This document shows, in pieces, positions 10,297-21,329 of a stretch of 64,000 nt of DNA. Positions within the stretch are counted from its first letter, which is position 1. The number at the start of each line of letters is the position of its first letter. The notes under the pieces were generated by a model, which did no database searches, was not told the origin of the DNA, and was given only the letters and a program-made list of their open reading frames with translations. Source of the DNA: Gigaspora margarita (Eukaryota > Glomeromycota > Glomeromycetes > Diversisporales > Gigasporaceae); assembly GCA_009809945.1 (NCBI GenBank), contig WTPW01000925.1, positions 129,604-193,603 of the forward strand, given 5' to 3'. Made by a program: the position numbers and the translations under genes.

Positions 10297-10738
10297 CAGT
10301 ACCGGACAGCAAAAACCATCCATTTTTTTTAAAGGCGCCAAATTTGAGAATTTTATAACGATTCTGATTGGCTAATTTTTGTGTAACAAAATTATGATTG
10401 GTTAAAAATATAAAATTAATTTTTTTTATATAATAAGCGCCAAATTTTGGATTTTATAATAAATATTGACCAATCAAATCGCGAGCACGTGATCAAGCAT
10501 CAATTTGATTGGTCGATTGTCCTGCGCCAAATTTCTACTTTACTATAAAAGTTGCTGAACTTTAAACCCTTATAACTTCTTTAAAAAGCAAGATATCAAA
10601 AATCTGTCTTACAGATTTGTAGTTTAGGTTACAAATAAAAAATTTGTAAGAGGGATTTTTAAAATAATAACTTGTTGTGAAGTTATTAGACTTTAAACAA
10701 TGCCGAAAAAAATGGATAGTTTTTGCTGTCCGGTACTG
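10297..10738. mobile_element. TA-inserting MITE H, copy 1 (long TIRs)
   Basis: Nearly perfect inverted ends of about 35 bp start CAGTACCGGACAGCAAAAA. TA lies immediately outside on both sides (10295-10296 and 10739-10740), which fits Tc1/mariner-type insertion. It contains several GCGCCAAATTT words. A second copy in the 52.8-54.9 kb region is split by the DD82E transposon, and this copy supplies the empty site. Confidence 0.88.
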
Positions 10739-10739
10739 T

Positions 10740-11230
10740 ATAACCATTATTTTGAATTTTGAATCTCTCTAAAATAGCATATATAATCTTAAACTAGTGC
10801 TCTTGAATCAATATACACCCATTAATTAGTATAACAATATATTTGTATCATTTGAAATTTAACTAGCCCTTAATTTCAAAATAACACACAAAGGTGTACT
10901 CGAAATAATATACTATTTAACATGCAGTGGGTATTATTTAGGTCTATACAGTACTTAAGTATTTAACTTTAGATCAAAGTTAGTATGACATTCTTACAAA
11001 GTGCATCTGCTAGATCCCAATTTCCAACCAATGTCATTATTACTTTGAGACCTGCATATTGTTCTTGCAAAAATGCAGCTACTAATGCATTTTCTTATTC
11101 TAATTCAAAGGTTTTATTATAAAGAGTTTATTATTATAAAAATTCGAATAATTCAGTGTGTTGTTTATGCAAAGTAGCTTAAACAAAAAATAAACTGAGT
11201 AAAAATTGCTATAATATTATACTTGCCGGA
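10740..11230. other. Interior of the hAT element, possible minus-strand coding trace
   Basis: On the minus strand at about 10990-11110 a short open stretch reads QEQYAGLKVIMTLVGNWDLA before stops appear. I do not recognise the family. The rest is AT-rich and unassigned up to the hAT subterminal region. Confidence 0.3.
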
Positions 11231-11828
11231 CAAATCGGACAAACTCAAAACTTAAAAAAAAACAATTGTTATTTACAAAAAATTAAATCCAACAAATAAT
11301 CTTGATATTCTGCAAATATATTATATATAGCTATAAGAATATATATCAATTGTTTAAATAAGAATTATTAACAAAGTTTTTGAGAAATTAGTTTGACCAG
11401 AGTTTGGGATTTGGGTGTGGACAAACCCAAACTATAATAGTTTGGGATTTGGGTGGCAAGTATATATAATATAGTTACTGGTATATAAAAATTTTTTTTT
11501 AAATGGTTGTTCTTAAAAAATTCTAAACTCGAATATTAGACAAAGTTCATGTTCGAATATGTCCATGTCTAACAAATATTGCACAGGCAATATCTGGTGA
11601 CAATTTATTTACTCGGATATAATTCAGATACGGACATTAGAAAATATCTAAAATATCTGAGTTTGCCAAATATAGCTCAAACTATGTCCAGTGACAATAC
11701 TATCTAGTACTATATGCAGTAAATTACAGAATTTTTTATTCATTTAAAGAACTATAACATAATACAACTAATTTATTAATAAATACAAAATCAAAACATT
11801 TCATAAGGTAAATATACCTAATTTGATG

Positions 11829-12820
11829 CAGTGCCTAATTTGACACATCAACGATAACTTGTGAACTATCGATCAGAATCACGTAATTTTGGTACTATTC
11901 GATTTGTCTTGCCAAAATGAGTTGAAGTACCAAAATTATGCGATTCTGATCGATAGTTCGTAAGTTATCACTATTTAACCAAAATTAGCTATCCAAGTCA
12001 AATTTTAATATTAATATAAAATAGCAAATACCGTAAATTTTGGAGCAAAATATCCCCCAGTACCCCTTGATTTATACTGGGTATATTCAAGGCTATTTTT
12101 GTGGTATTTTGTAAGAGACCCGGGTACAAATCAAAGGCCGAATTACTAATAATAATTTTTTTTACTTATGGGCTAATATATGCTCATTACAAGATACCCT
12201 CTATGTAATATACCCTGTTCCGCCCAATATACCCAGGGTATAAATCAAGGTTTGTTATTACGTAGAATGTAACATACCCAGATACTTTGTTCTGAAATTT
12301 ACAGTAATGTTTAATAGATCAGACCAATTGCAATAATTTTACTACCAAAATGACCGCCTCAGAACAACGATTTTAGTGAATCCAAAATTGCTAAAATCCA
12401 ATTACGGGTCACAAGATCATTAGGGTTTTCGTATTATTTTTGATAAAAATTGATTAATTAAATTAATCTATTTTCATCAAAAATGATACAAAAACCCTAA
12501 TGATCTTGTGATCCCGTGATTGGATTTTAGCAATTTGGGATTTGTTGGGATCATCTCTCTGAGGCGATCATTTTGGTGGCAAAATCATCACAATTGGACT
12601 GATCTATCAAATGTTATTCGCTATTTTATATTAATGTTAAAATTTGTCTTGGATAGCTAATTTTGGTTAAATAGTAATAACTTGTGAACTATCAATCAGA
12701 ATTGCATAGTTTTGGTACTGTTCAACTTGGCTCAGCGAGATGAATCAAATGGTATCAAAATCACATGATTCTGATTGCTAGTTCACAAAATACCATCAAT
12801 GTATCAAATTAGGAATACTG
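11829..12820. mobile_element. Foldback family J, copy 1
   Basis: The two halves are inverted copies around a centre near 12455. The outer ends are CAGTGCCTAATTTGACAC and the inverse of CAGTATTCCTAATTTGATAC, flanked by TG/TA. Each arm holds the palindromic hairpin module (11886-11945 and 12708-12763) and a second motif around ACCAAAATG..CGCCTCAG. The left arm carries the inserted MITE at 12032-12304; the right arm shows the same site empty. A left extension to 11808 is possible, because that sequence recurs at the end of the fragment at 14213-14362. Confidence 0.78.
12032..12304. mobile_element. TA-inserting MITE in the foldback arm
   Basis: The ends are CCGTAAATTTTGGAGCAAA and the inverse of CTGTAAATTTCAGAACAAA, flanked by TA at 12030-12031 and 12305-12306. 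The opposite foldback arm (around 12608-12620) reads straight through the target, with a single TA. This internal control fixes both boundaries. Confidence 0.85.
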
Positions 12821-13149
12821 TATTAAATTAAAAACATATTTTTAAATAAGAAAAAATGTGTTTGTTACCGGCGTGACACTCCCCAGTTCCAGATTAAGGG
12901 GCCAGTTTCACCGATCTAGAGGTTATGTATAGATCATCTAGATAATTATTTATTTTTTATTTTATTTTTTTTTATTTTGATTTTTTTACATTTTCGTTTA
13001 CTAATTTTTTTTTCTTCTTATACTGTCACTGGTGTCGTCGTTGGTGTCACTATTGGTATAATCGTTGGTGTCGTCGTTAGTGTCATCGCAAGTGTTGCCT
13101 CAAGTGTCGTCGCAGGTGTCGCTCCGTTAGATTTTCTTCTTGGTGGGTG

Positions 13150-13300
13150 GTCTTGCACGCTTTTTTGGTGGTGGTACGTTTCTTCAGTGGTGGTCTTGTA
13201 CATTTCTTCGGTGGTGGTCGTGCACGTTTCTTCGGTGGTGGTCTTGCACGTTTCTTCGGTAGTGGTCTTGCACGTTTCTTTAGTGGTGGTCTTGCATTTT
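13150..13300. repeat. 24-bp tandem array running into the gap
   Basis: The unit GTGGTGGTCTTGCACGTTTC plus TTCG is repeated about five times up to the gap. Because 24 is a multiple of three, several frames stay open on both strands. Related words occur in the opposite orientation at 16235-16335 and 50180-50335. Confidence 0.85.
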
Positions 13301-13305
13301 GGATA

Positions 13306-13909
13306 NNNNNNNNNNNNNNNNNNNNNNNNNNNNNNNNNNNNNNNNNNNNNNNNNNNNNNNNNNNNNNNNNNNNNNNNNNNNNNNNNNNNNNNNNNNNNNN
13401 NNNNNNNNNNNNNNNNNNNNNNNNNNNNNNNNNNNNNNNNNNNNNNNNNNNNNNNNNNNNNNNNNNNNNNNNNNNNNNNNNNNNNNNNNNNNNNNNNNNN
13501 NNNNNNNNNNNNNNNNNNNNNNNNNNNNNNNNNNNNNNNNNNNNNNNNNNNNNNNNNNNNNNNNNNNNNNNNNNNNNNNNNNNNNNNNNNNNNNNNNNNN
13601 NNNNNNNNNNNNNNNNNNNNNNNNNNNNNNNNNNNNNNNNNNNNNNNNNNNNNNNNNNNNNNNNNNNNNNNNNNNNNNNNNNNNNNNNNNNNNNNNNNNN
13701 NNNNNNNNNNNNNNNNNNNNNNNNNNNNNNNNNNNNNNNNNNNNNNNNNNNNNNNNNNNNNNNNNNNNNNNNNNNNNNNNNNNNNNNNNNNNNNNNNNNN
13801 NNNNNNNNNNNNNNNNNNNNNNNNNNNNNNNNNNNNNNNNNNNNNNNNNNNNNNNNNNNNNNNNNNNNNNNNNNNNNNNNNNNNNNNNNNNNNNNNNNNN
13901 NNNNNNNNN
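13306..13909. other. Assembly gap (604 N)
   Basis: The sequence is unresolved directly after a tandem array, so the gap probably hides more copies of the 24-bp unit. Confidence 0.95.
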
Positions 13910-14212
13910 CAAAGAATAAGTGTCCATTTAGTTAGGACGTTAAAAGGGTTGACAGATAAATTTGCGTTAATTATTACGAAAATTTTGGTGAATGTAAGTT
14001 TTATAAATAAAGTGTTTTTTTTTAAAAAAAATAATAAATTTCGGGGGTTTCCCTGGTGATAACTTCGCTCTTTTTTTTTTTTGATTAGTTCCGCAGGAAC
14101 TGGGCTGAGTTGATTTATGAGATCGAATCTGATTGGCTGCACGTGATCGGGGAGTGGCACCACCGGTTACAAATAGATTCGCTCTTTAAATAAATTTAAT
14201 TAGCAATATTTT

Positions 14213-14362
14213 GCAACCTATTGATCATAATTAAACGAATTTGATACTATTCGATTTGTCTCGATAAGACAGATTGAATGGTACCAAAATCATCTGATTT
14301 TGATTGATATATTATGTGATATTTGTTGTAGAACTTAACTGCATCAAATTAGACATATCTAC
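14213..14362. mobile_element. Foldback family J, end fragment
   Basis: The reverse complement starts GTAGATATGTCTAATTTGATGCAG and continues in parallel with the left end of the foldback at 11808-11960, including the hairpin module (14237-14295). Only one end is present. Confidence 0.6.
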
Positions 14363-14690
14363 TTTATATAACATTTTTATTTAAACCTTTCATTTTCTGA
14401 ACTTTTAGTGATCCCAAACTAAGTAAGTATTAATTTATACTAAATTATTGCTTATTTTATATTTTTATATTAAAAAAAGGTATTATTAAATTTGAAAAAT
14501 ATTTTCAATCAGTAGCTCCTAAGTAGGATACTGGTGACTCTAATATTTTGAATAAAAATTTCCAAGTCCTGAAGATGGATACTTTGAATATATAAAAAAA
14601 AAAGAATATTTTCAATAGACCATTCTTTATTTTTGGCATAATTTTGCTATATTATAGTATAATCACCAGCTCCTTTAATAAGGGAGCATC
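14363..14690. other. Intergenic AT-rich
   Basis: No gene, RNA gene or inverted-repeat element was recognised here. Confidence 0.5.
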
Positions 14691-15213
14691 CATAAATTAC
14701 ATTATGCTTAAGGGGGGTTCCCCAAATTATAACAATTTTTCAATATATAGGGGGATCTCCCCAACATAATGTAATTTTTTTATAAAAATTTGCCTAAAAC
14801 TTGATCCAGTGGTCCAAATTGGATGATTTTGGTATCATTCGAATCACTTGAGAAGAGGATTTGAATGATACCAAAATCAATTAATCTGGATTACTGGATC
14901 ACGTTTTATTAACGAAATACTATTGGTTATTATGTTTTCTTATAAAATTACTATAAAATCAATAGTATTTCGTTAATAAAACGTGATCCAGTGATCCAAA
15001 TGAAATAATTTTAGTACCATTGGATTCGTCTCATAGAGACGAATCGAATGGTACCAAAATCATTCAAAATTGGATTACTGAATCATAATATATTCAAGTT
15101 TTTGTAAAATTTTATATATAAATATATGGATCTTTAAAATTTTTTTTATATAGTAGAGGAGGGGTCAAAAGCTACTATGTAGGGGTACATAACGTTATTT
15201 ATGGATGCCTTCT
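14691..15213. mobile_element. Foldback family F, copy 2 (uninterrupted)
   Basis: The ends are AGGGAGCATCCATAAATTAC and the inverse of AGAAGGCATCCATAAATAAC. The two arms fold back around about 14960, where CGAAATACTATTGG and CCAATAGTATTTCG-like stretches face each other. Each arm carries the palindromic module (14824-14882 and 15003-15065). It serves as the intact reference for the copy at 2142-4467. Confidence 0.82.
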
Positions 15214-15780
15214 AAGTAATTATTCTTGATCTTTTTCAAATGCTTCAAAATCAAACAACTTCTCTATAATAGACTCTTCTTTATCAATACTAACTACTTC
15301 AATTTTATTACCAAAATTTGCACAGAGATTACTATCGATTTTTATTGGTTATTGGATAGTAATCAATTTAAATTTCCCCTGACAAAAACTATTGATTAAA
15401 ATAGTAATTGGTAATAATTAGTAATAATCAATAGATATAAGATTAAGAATTACAAATAATGATTCTAATTAATACTATTATACTATATACTTATTTTTAA
15501 ATATTTTACAGATTTTTGCAAGTTTTCACAATTTAATATAAAATTTTATATTTTTTTATTTAGGGTTTAAAAATTTCATGCATCTGCGCAGTCATGCATT
15601 CTCATGATTGATCAAGCAAAACTGATCACATGCATACATAATCAATCGCTTATAACTGGCCAATCAATATCAATTGCAAATTTATAAAAAAATTTTAAGA
15701 ATTTTTTATTAAAAAAAAAAAAAAAAGAATACAACAAACAACAAATTGCACTACAAATAAAAAAAAATACACAAAGTGAC
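15214..15780. other. Intergenic AT-rich
   Basis: No gene is seen. A poly-A run (15712-15726) follows a TGCATG-containing stretch with CAATTTATAATCAATCG-like words. Nothing recognisable. Confidence 0.45.
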
Positions 15781-15985
15781 GAGCCTAACCCAAACCCTAA
15801 CCCTAATCAGAACTCTAACTCGAATACTAATCTACATTATACTAATCATCTAATTATTTAATCTAAGCTAACTCTTATAATACTAAACCCTAACCCTAAC
15901 CTAAACCCTAACTCGAACCTAATCTATACTAATCTATACTATACTAATCATTTAATTATTTAATCTAAGCTAACTCTTATAACGA
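15781..15985. repeat. Interstitial CCCTAA-like tracts within a 90-100-bp duplication
   Basis: AACCCTAACCCTAA-type tracts at about 15790-15805 and 15885-15910 are each followed by the same stretch ending TAATCTAAGCTAACTCTTATAA. The CCCTAA unit equals the common fungal telomere repeat, but the tracts are short and impure. They are more likely part of a repeat than a telomere scar. Confidence 0.65.
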
Positions 15986-15989
15986 TACA

Positions 15990-16340
15990 ACAACGAAATT
16001 ATAAGTACCAATGAAGTATCAATATCAAAACCACAGCGAAACTATAAGCACTGACGATTTAAAGCCAAGCCGAAAAGCACTAACAAAGAAAAAAGCCACA
16101 GCAAATCCACAAAATACACCAAAAGTTATAGCAAAATCATAAATTTCAATGATACTAAAAACAAGATACACAATAGTTAATATACTACAAAAAAATACAA
16201 AAAACAATAAAAAAAAAAAATAAATAAACTACGAGATATTTTCGTAAAACATGCAAGACCATCTACTAGGACTACCAAATAAAAACCATACAAGATTACC
16301 CAAATAAAGAAGATAAAAGGCCACCCAACCAAAAACTATA
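15990..16340. repeat. Repeat X, copy 1 (empty site for MITE A)
   Basis: This segment aligns with 49650-50330: both have ATCCACAA, CTTCAATGATACTAAAAACA and later AACATACAAGACCACC-like tandem words. At 16173-16180 it reads GTTAATAT once, where copy 2 has MITE A copy 3 between duplicated GTTAATAT/GTTAACAT. The short minus-strand open stretch here is not supported as a gene. Confidence 0.65.
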
Positions 16341-16875
16341 ACATTCAGGAAATATGTCACATGTTCATATATATGAGTGTCCAATTATAGTAAAAATATT
16401 GATTATATTTTGGAAATTTACTATGAAATTTTCAAAAAAATTTTATTCGCTCTTAATCGAACTATATGACCATTAATCAATATCAAAAAAGTCTCTAAAT
16501 AATAGTATTCTATAGGTTTAATCTATTAACAACAAAAAATTTAGAAAGTCTTAAATATGCAAATGAAAAAGGATATTGAGCTCGAAGTTTACCATTGCCT
16601 TCAAGCCTAACTATAGTAAAAATCACAAATCTTCATACTACTTACTAAACAAGTCATAAAAATAGTAATCTTTTTTGCAACTTAGCTTTGGAAAGACTTC
16701 TAAAATCAAGTTGACAGGATATTAGTACTGTTATTACTATGATCTTGGGATTAAGCTTTTTAAGATTGTATTCGATTTTGCTCTTAATCATGCTTTAGAT
16801 CTTCAAAATGTTTGTTTGTTCATTTTATTCAAATACATTTATTAACTTGTTAAAATTACAGTCCAAATTGGGTTT
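16341..16875. other. Intergenic, no gene seen
   Basis: AT-rich sequence upstream of the Snu114-like pseudogene. It could hold eroded 5' exons, but I could not read any. Confidence 0.4.
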
Positions 16876-16879
16876 AGTA

Positions 16880-17760
16880 CCATCATAACTATGACCTTGA
16901 ATGTACAGAAATGTTATACAGATACTTATACATTAGAAAGAGATAGAGATATTAGTATCAAAAGTATGCCAATGACCTTTATCTTACAAGACACAAAATC
17001 TAAGTCTTACTCTTTCAATATTATAAATACACCAGGTAATTATATTAATCATTAATAATGCTATAATGCAACAGCATTGATTGAAACTTTATTTTAATTA
17101 TATTTATTAAATAGAACATGTTTATTTTGTAGACGAAATTACTGCTGCACTTCAACTTTATGATATTGCAATTAGTAAACACGATTAAAAGGGTAAATAT
17201 GTGTACTCTTCAAGTTTCTGTTAAATAATTTTATAGTTTAAAATTGTTTATCATAGGTTATAGCCAATACTAAACGCATTATACGGCACGTTATATAAGA
17301 AAATTTAGAGGTTTGTTTTGCCATTTTTTTTCTGATTTAAAAAAAAAAAAAGTGCATAAAAAAAAATTCGAACGTTCTTTTATGAATTATCTTTAGTCAA
17401 CACGCACAAGATTGTGATCTTTGCATATCTTCTAAACGCAGAAGTCAAAAGGGTTGATATTTTTCATTAAAGTTATTTGCAAAAATATATGCTGATACAT
17501 ATGGTTGGTATATTTATTTATTTTTGATAGAATTTTATTAAATAAAAAAATCTAATATTTTAACATTAATTGAAGTTTTTTTTTAACAGGTGATATAAAT
17601 GCTAATGATAATCCCACAAAAAGATCTTTAAATAGAAAAGGCCTGGAAGCTAAAAGCCAATATTTGTTTGTGCATTTCGGGAGCCTTTGTACAAAATTTA
17701 TTTTCAGGCAATGAAAACCAGGCTAGGGCTTTATGAAAATTTTTATAACTAGAAGTTTTT
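16880..17760 (+). pseudogene. Snu114/EFTUD2-like spliceosomal GTPase, broken fragment
   Basis: The plus strand encodes pieces of the G domain of the U5 snRNP GTPase (EF-2 family). 16891-17035 gives CYTDTYTLERDRDISIKS, then TFILQDTKSKSYSFNI and INTPG (switch region and G3 motif). An intron starting GTAATT and ending TTTGTAG leads to VDEITAALQL (17132 on). Later pieces read VIANTKRIIRHVI (17260-17300), SLKLFAKIYADTYGW (17466-17510) and, in a shifted frame, EPLYKIYFQAM (17676-17710). All are in the order found in Snu114. Introns are retained, so this is a decayed genomic copy, not a retroposed cDNA. The DxxG aspartate has become N (INTPG). Confidence 0.8.
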
Positions 17761-17954
17761 CATTATAGTGCCCACATATTGTTTTCATTACTTGATATGG
17801 TATTGCCTATAGTCTACCAGTTATAAACCTCTTTCTTCAAAAGAAAAAGAATGGAGAAAAGCAAAAAGAATTAAAAGAAAAACTCACCACCAAGAAAAAC
17901 AAAAAAGAGGCAGAGGCTACTGATATCTTTTTTTTTTGAGGATTATTTGAATTT

Positions 17955-18770
17955 CTTGAAAAAACATTGTTACAAAAATTCTTTAATTTCTTTTTGTTCA
18001 TCAGTTAAATTATTGTCCATTACAACATGGCTGTATTTTATCACTAAATTGCCGCTTGCATTTAGGCAGATATCCACAATGTCTTCTCTTTTCATTCGAG
18101 CTAGCAATTCTGCAAGAGGATTAGATTTTTTAACCTCTGTGGTTGTTCAACCAGATAACTAACTACTGAAAACTATAGTGAAAGACAATAAACTGAGATA
18201 CTATGATTTTACGTTCTATCACAATGTATTTATTGTAACAGATTAAATAAAAACCAAATAAATTTCAATTTAAAAATAATGGTCTTTCTCATATTATCAA
18301 ATTTATCATTTATATACATACTATAATTTCAAGATTACTAGCAGCTTTACGAATTGTCTCTTTAACACTTTCTGAACTATTTGATATATTGTCACTTGGC
18401 ACTTTTTTATCTTTTCTTGAATTTCCGATACATGTTTTTTTTCTTATCATATATTATGATATTTGTTAGCAAAAAATTAAAAAATTGATATTTTTCTGGT
18501 TTCTCGATCCTTATAGCCTTTTTCTTTCTGCTAGGCTAGTAATTTATTAAATTCTCCTTCCGGAAACTCAACCTTTTTTTTTAAATAAAAATGAATTAAC
18601 TCCTCAGGGATGCCCTTGGTATCATACCAAAAAAATATATTTTGAACCATAATATGTCATTGCAGCTCTACATGTTTCAAGCATTTTGAATAAATATTTA
18701 GAATTAATCAGGCATCCAGTTCTTTTGGACCCATCACAGTTGCCATTTTTCATGTTGTTAGTTGCGCTAG
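17955..18770 (-). pseudogene. Unrecognised minus-strand gene remnant
   Basis: Several linked open pieces lie on the minus strand. 18770-18560 contains LINSKYLFKMLETCRAAMTY and, in another frame, IPEELIHFYLKKKVEFPEG. 18395-18320 reads VPSDNISNSSESVKETIRKA. 18160-17975 reads NPLAELLARMKREDIVDICL and MDNNLTDEQKEIKEFL followed by a stop. Composition and continuity suggest real coding descent, with frameshifts and possibly an intron around 18190-18310. I do not recognise the family; it could be host or transposon derived. Confidence 0.5.
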
Positions 18771-18789
18771 GCTATTATTGTGATTTAGC

Positions 18790-19507
18790 TGAATCGCATA
18801 ATGTTAAATAAATTTGGTATTGTACTAAAATTAAACTTGGAAAAAAAACAAAATAAAAAAAAAAGTGACTTTAACCATTTTTGTAACGTTCTTTGTTCAT
18901 GTATGGTACCGTTTATTATTTAAAAAAATTATTGAAAGTAGAAAATGCTAATAAGTGATCAAGTGTAAAAAAAAAAAAAACCTTTTGAGATGTGTTTCAT
19001 CTTTAATAATATACCTTTTGATATGTGTATAATGATAAAAAGAGTATCCAAGAGTATACGTATGTACAAATTTATTTAATTCAAAATTTGTTATACATGA
19101 AAAATTATTCTTTTTAGTAAAACATATAGTACAAAATTATATATTCGATAGATCATAATAAAATCAAATCATAATGATATTATATTAGACCAAAATTTTA
19201 ATAAAATGCATGTAGCGGATATGCCTTATCAGAGTATGCAAATAAGTATTAGCATTCTTTGAATACTGTAGTTTATTTCTTAATATGATTCACCTGTAAA
19301 AAATTATTTAATTACAAATAGTGAATCTTTAAATATGGTATATAAATTCTAGTAAATTTGCTTGAAACATATGAAATGCATTTTCTGAAATGCTCTTGTT
19401 AGGCATGTCTTTTAAATGGCACTTCAAGAACACCCTTTTGAAAGTCTTTCTTCTTGTTCTTTGAAAACTCACCTGAAAGATTTTTCTTAAATATTTTTTG
19501 AAACATG
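18790..19507. other. Intergenic AT-rich
   Basis: No gene or inverted-repeat element was recognised. It contains poly-A/T runs and several near-repeats of CCTTTTGA.ATGTGT. Confidence 0.45.
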
Positions 19508-19745
19508 TTAACAGCTATCCTACCTTTTTAGTGTATTGAAAGTGCATCAGGGATAGATCAAGGATAACTCAGATTTGCATAAGGAGAACATCTTCCTGCA
19601 TTGCAAATACAAAGTAAAGTTTCAAAATATATGGAACTTTATATTCAAAATACAGGGAAATGCTCTTTTTATATAAATTTGGGTTATTCTTGACATACCT
19701 CTAATGCACTTTTGATGTACTAAACAAGGTAAAGCAGCTGTTAAA
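19508..19745. mobile_element. Small foldback element
   Basis: The left half (GTTAACAGCTATCCTACC, then GTGCATCAGGGATAGATCAA) is the inverse of the right half ending GCTTTACCTTGTTTAGTAC. The inverted arms of about 70 bp face each other across about 95 bp. No target duplication was identified. It is non-coding. Confidence 0.7.
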
Positions 19746-20789
19746 AATTGAAAAAGACTTTTGCTTTTCCAAAGTATTTAATTTAGTAGTTAGTTGAATT
19801 TATTATAAATAAAACATTTGTTAGACTTCTATTCAAAATTATACTATCTCAAATTATTAGTTACAAATACTTACTATCAAAGCCCTTTTAATAAATCTAT
19901 TTTTATAATCAATTTCTATCAGCTATGAACAGTTATTATTCAGATTCAGATGTAACTTTGATTGCTGATCAAAATATGGATAATTATTCTGAATATCTTG
20001 AAAAAACTATAATTATAAATCAAAATATGAATAATTATTGTTCTAGACTTGAGAACCCAGAAAAAAATTAGATTATGAATCAGAATGATCAAGCATTTGC
20101 ATATGATTATTTGGCTGCAACAAAAGTAAGAAGTTTGTTAGAAGATCAAATAATAGAAAATAAAGAAGGTGATGTTGAAAATATATTACTTGAGGATAAA
20201 GATAATAAGAGTTATGAAATTCCAGAAGTTAAAATATTGAAATGGTCATCCTGTATTATTTTTGATAATTTAAATAGAGAGATTAAGCATTGCAATTCAA
20301 CAACTAAGTTAGTATCATTATCTCAGTTAATTGGAACTTAGAAAATAGAAATAACTCCAGAAGAAAATTCAGATATAACTAAGTTAAAAGTTTGTTCAAG
20401 TCATTTCAATTTTAATAATAGCAAACTTCACTCATCTAGTACTAAACAAAGAAAAAAAACTAGTAAAAGTATAATTCATATAAAAAAATATTTACTTTGT
20501 AACAAATACAAAAGGTTCTTTAGTAGAGGTAATGATTGTGTAGAACATTGCTAGAATATATGTGGAAAAGATATTCAAGTACCATGCCTTGGTTTTAAAT
20601 CATGTCCAGCTTTTCAAATAATTCCAAATATTACTTCAAGAGTTACTAATAATAAACGTATTAGATATATTTGTACAAATTGTTTTAAAAACAATAGTGG
20701 ACATCTTTATATACGTTAAAATTAAAGCTGCAAACATTTAAAATCTTGAGGGGTTGCTACCCTCAGCACAACTACTATAGCATACGGTA

Positions 20790-20930
20790 CATTTTCCGTA
20801 TAAGTAGAAGTACTGCATGCCGTATAAATGCATAAATGCCGTAAGTAGTATAAATGCCGTATGCCGTATAAAATGCTGTATGCCGTGTAAATGCTGTATG
20901 CCGTATAAATAACTATATAAGTAGAACTTT
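20790..20930. repeat. Subterminal ATGCCGTATAAATGC repeats of the Merlin-like element
   Basis: About eight imperfect copies of ATGCCGTATA follow one another. Related words in the inverse sense (CATACGGCATAATG) occur at 22585-22605 near the other end. The frames across this array are repeat artefacts, not genes. Confidence 0.7.
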
Positions 20931-21329
20931 TGACCCGGGTCAATCAAGTTTTTACGTCAATTTATTTTGCTTTTTGGGAGGAGGCAATCCTTATAGACTG
21001 TGGTTTTCTACTGGCGATACCATTTGGTGTTGTTTAAATTTTAAAATAACACTATTCTATACTAAAAATGTATAAATCTAGGTAGTTATTGACAAGCTTT
21101 TTAGTTTTTTCATTTTATAATATGCAAATCACAGTATATAGTTTAAGGCATTGCATTTCGAAATTTAGAAGGCATTTTATATCCTTATATTGGACTGAGG
21201 TCACAAAGTGGATCTATAGAAGTAAATTTTGGTAGCAGAAAATTGAAATTTGCAGGTAGTGCTGAAAAGTTATAAAGTGTATTTTTGTTTGATTTGTAAT
21301 TTAATACTGTAATTCTTTGTAAACTAGCG

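Larger units (their letters stand above)
7637..11702. mobile_element. 4.1-kb hAT-type element carrying kinase remnants
   Basis: The left end CAGTATTGTCATTCGGACC and the right end (inverse of TAGTATTGTCACTGGACAT) match the two ends of the element at 2651-4431. The flanks TCTGATAC (7629-7636) and TCTAGTAC (11703-11710) agree at 6 of 8 positions, with only transitions. Inside are a minisatellite (7830-8110), MITE G copy 2, MITE A copy 2, a TA-inserting MITE and two decayed protein-kinase segments on the minus strand. I saw no hAT transposase, so it would depend on one supplied in trans. Confidence 0.72.
12878..14165. mobile_element. TIR element with tandem repeats and a sequence gap
   Basis: The left end GTTACCGGCGTGACACTCCCC is mirrored on the right by the inverse of GTAACCGGTGGTGCCACTCCCC. 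Possible worn duplications AAATGTGTT/AAATAGATT (9 bp) would fit a Mutator-like element, but this is weak. Inside are a valine/threonine-codon repeat region (13021-13120), a 24-bp tandem array and an unresolved gap. The long frames reported across the gap are artefacts of the repeat and the N run. Confidence 0.55.

Noticed and set aside
12977-14163. Long open frames on both strands over 12977-14163
   Set aside because: They owe their length to a 604-base gap of N and to a 24-bp tandem repeat. No domain or codon signal is present.
15781-15985. Telomere or telomere-fusion scar
   Set aside because: Only a few impure CCCTAA units exist, inside a duplicated segment of about 95 bp. The same word occurs in the centres of several MITEs.
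17947-18162. 71-codon plus-strand frame
   Set aside because: The minus strand of the same region reads as genuine coding descent (NPLAELLARMKREDIVDI), so the plus-strand frame is its shadow.
20722-20947. Two overlapping minus-strand frames of about 70 codons
   Set aside because: Both read through the ATGCCGTATA repeat array and give repetitive Tyr/Ile/His text with no homology.
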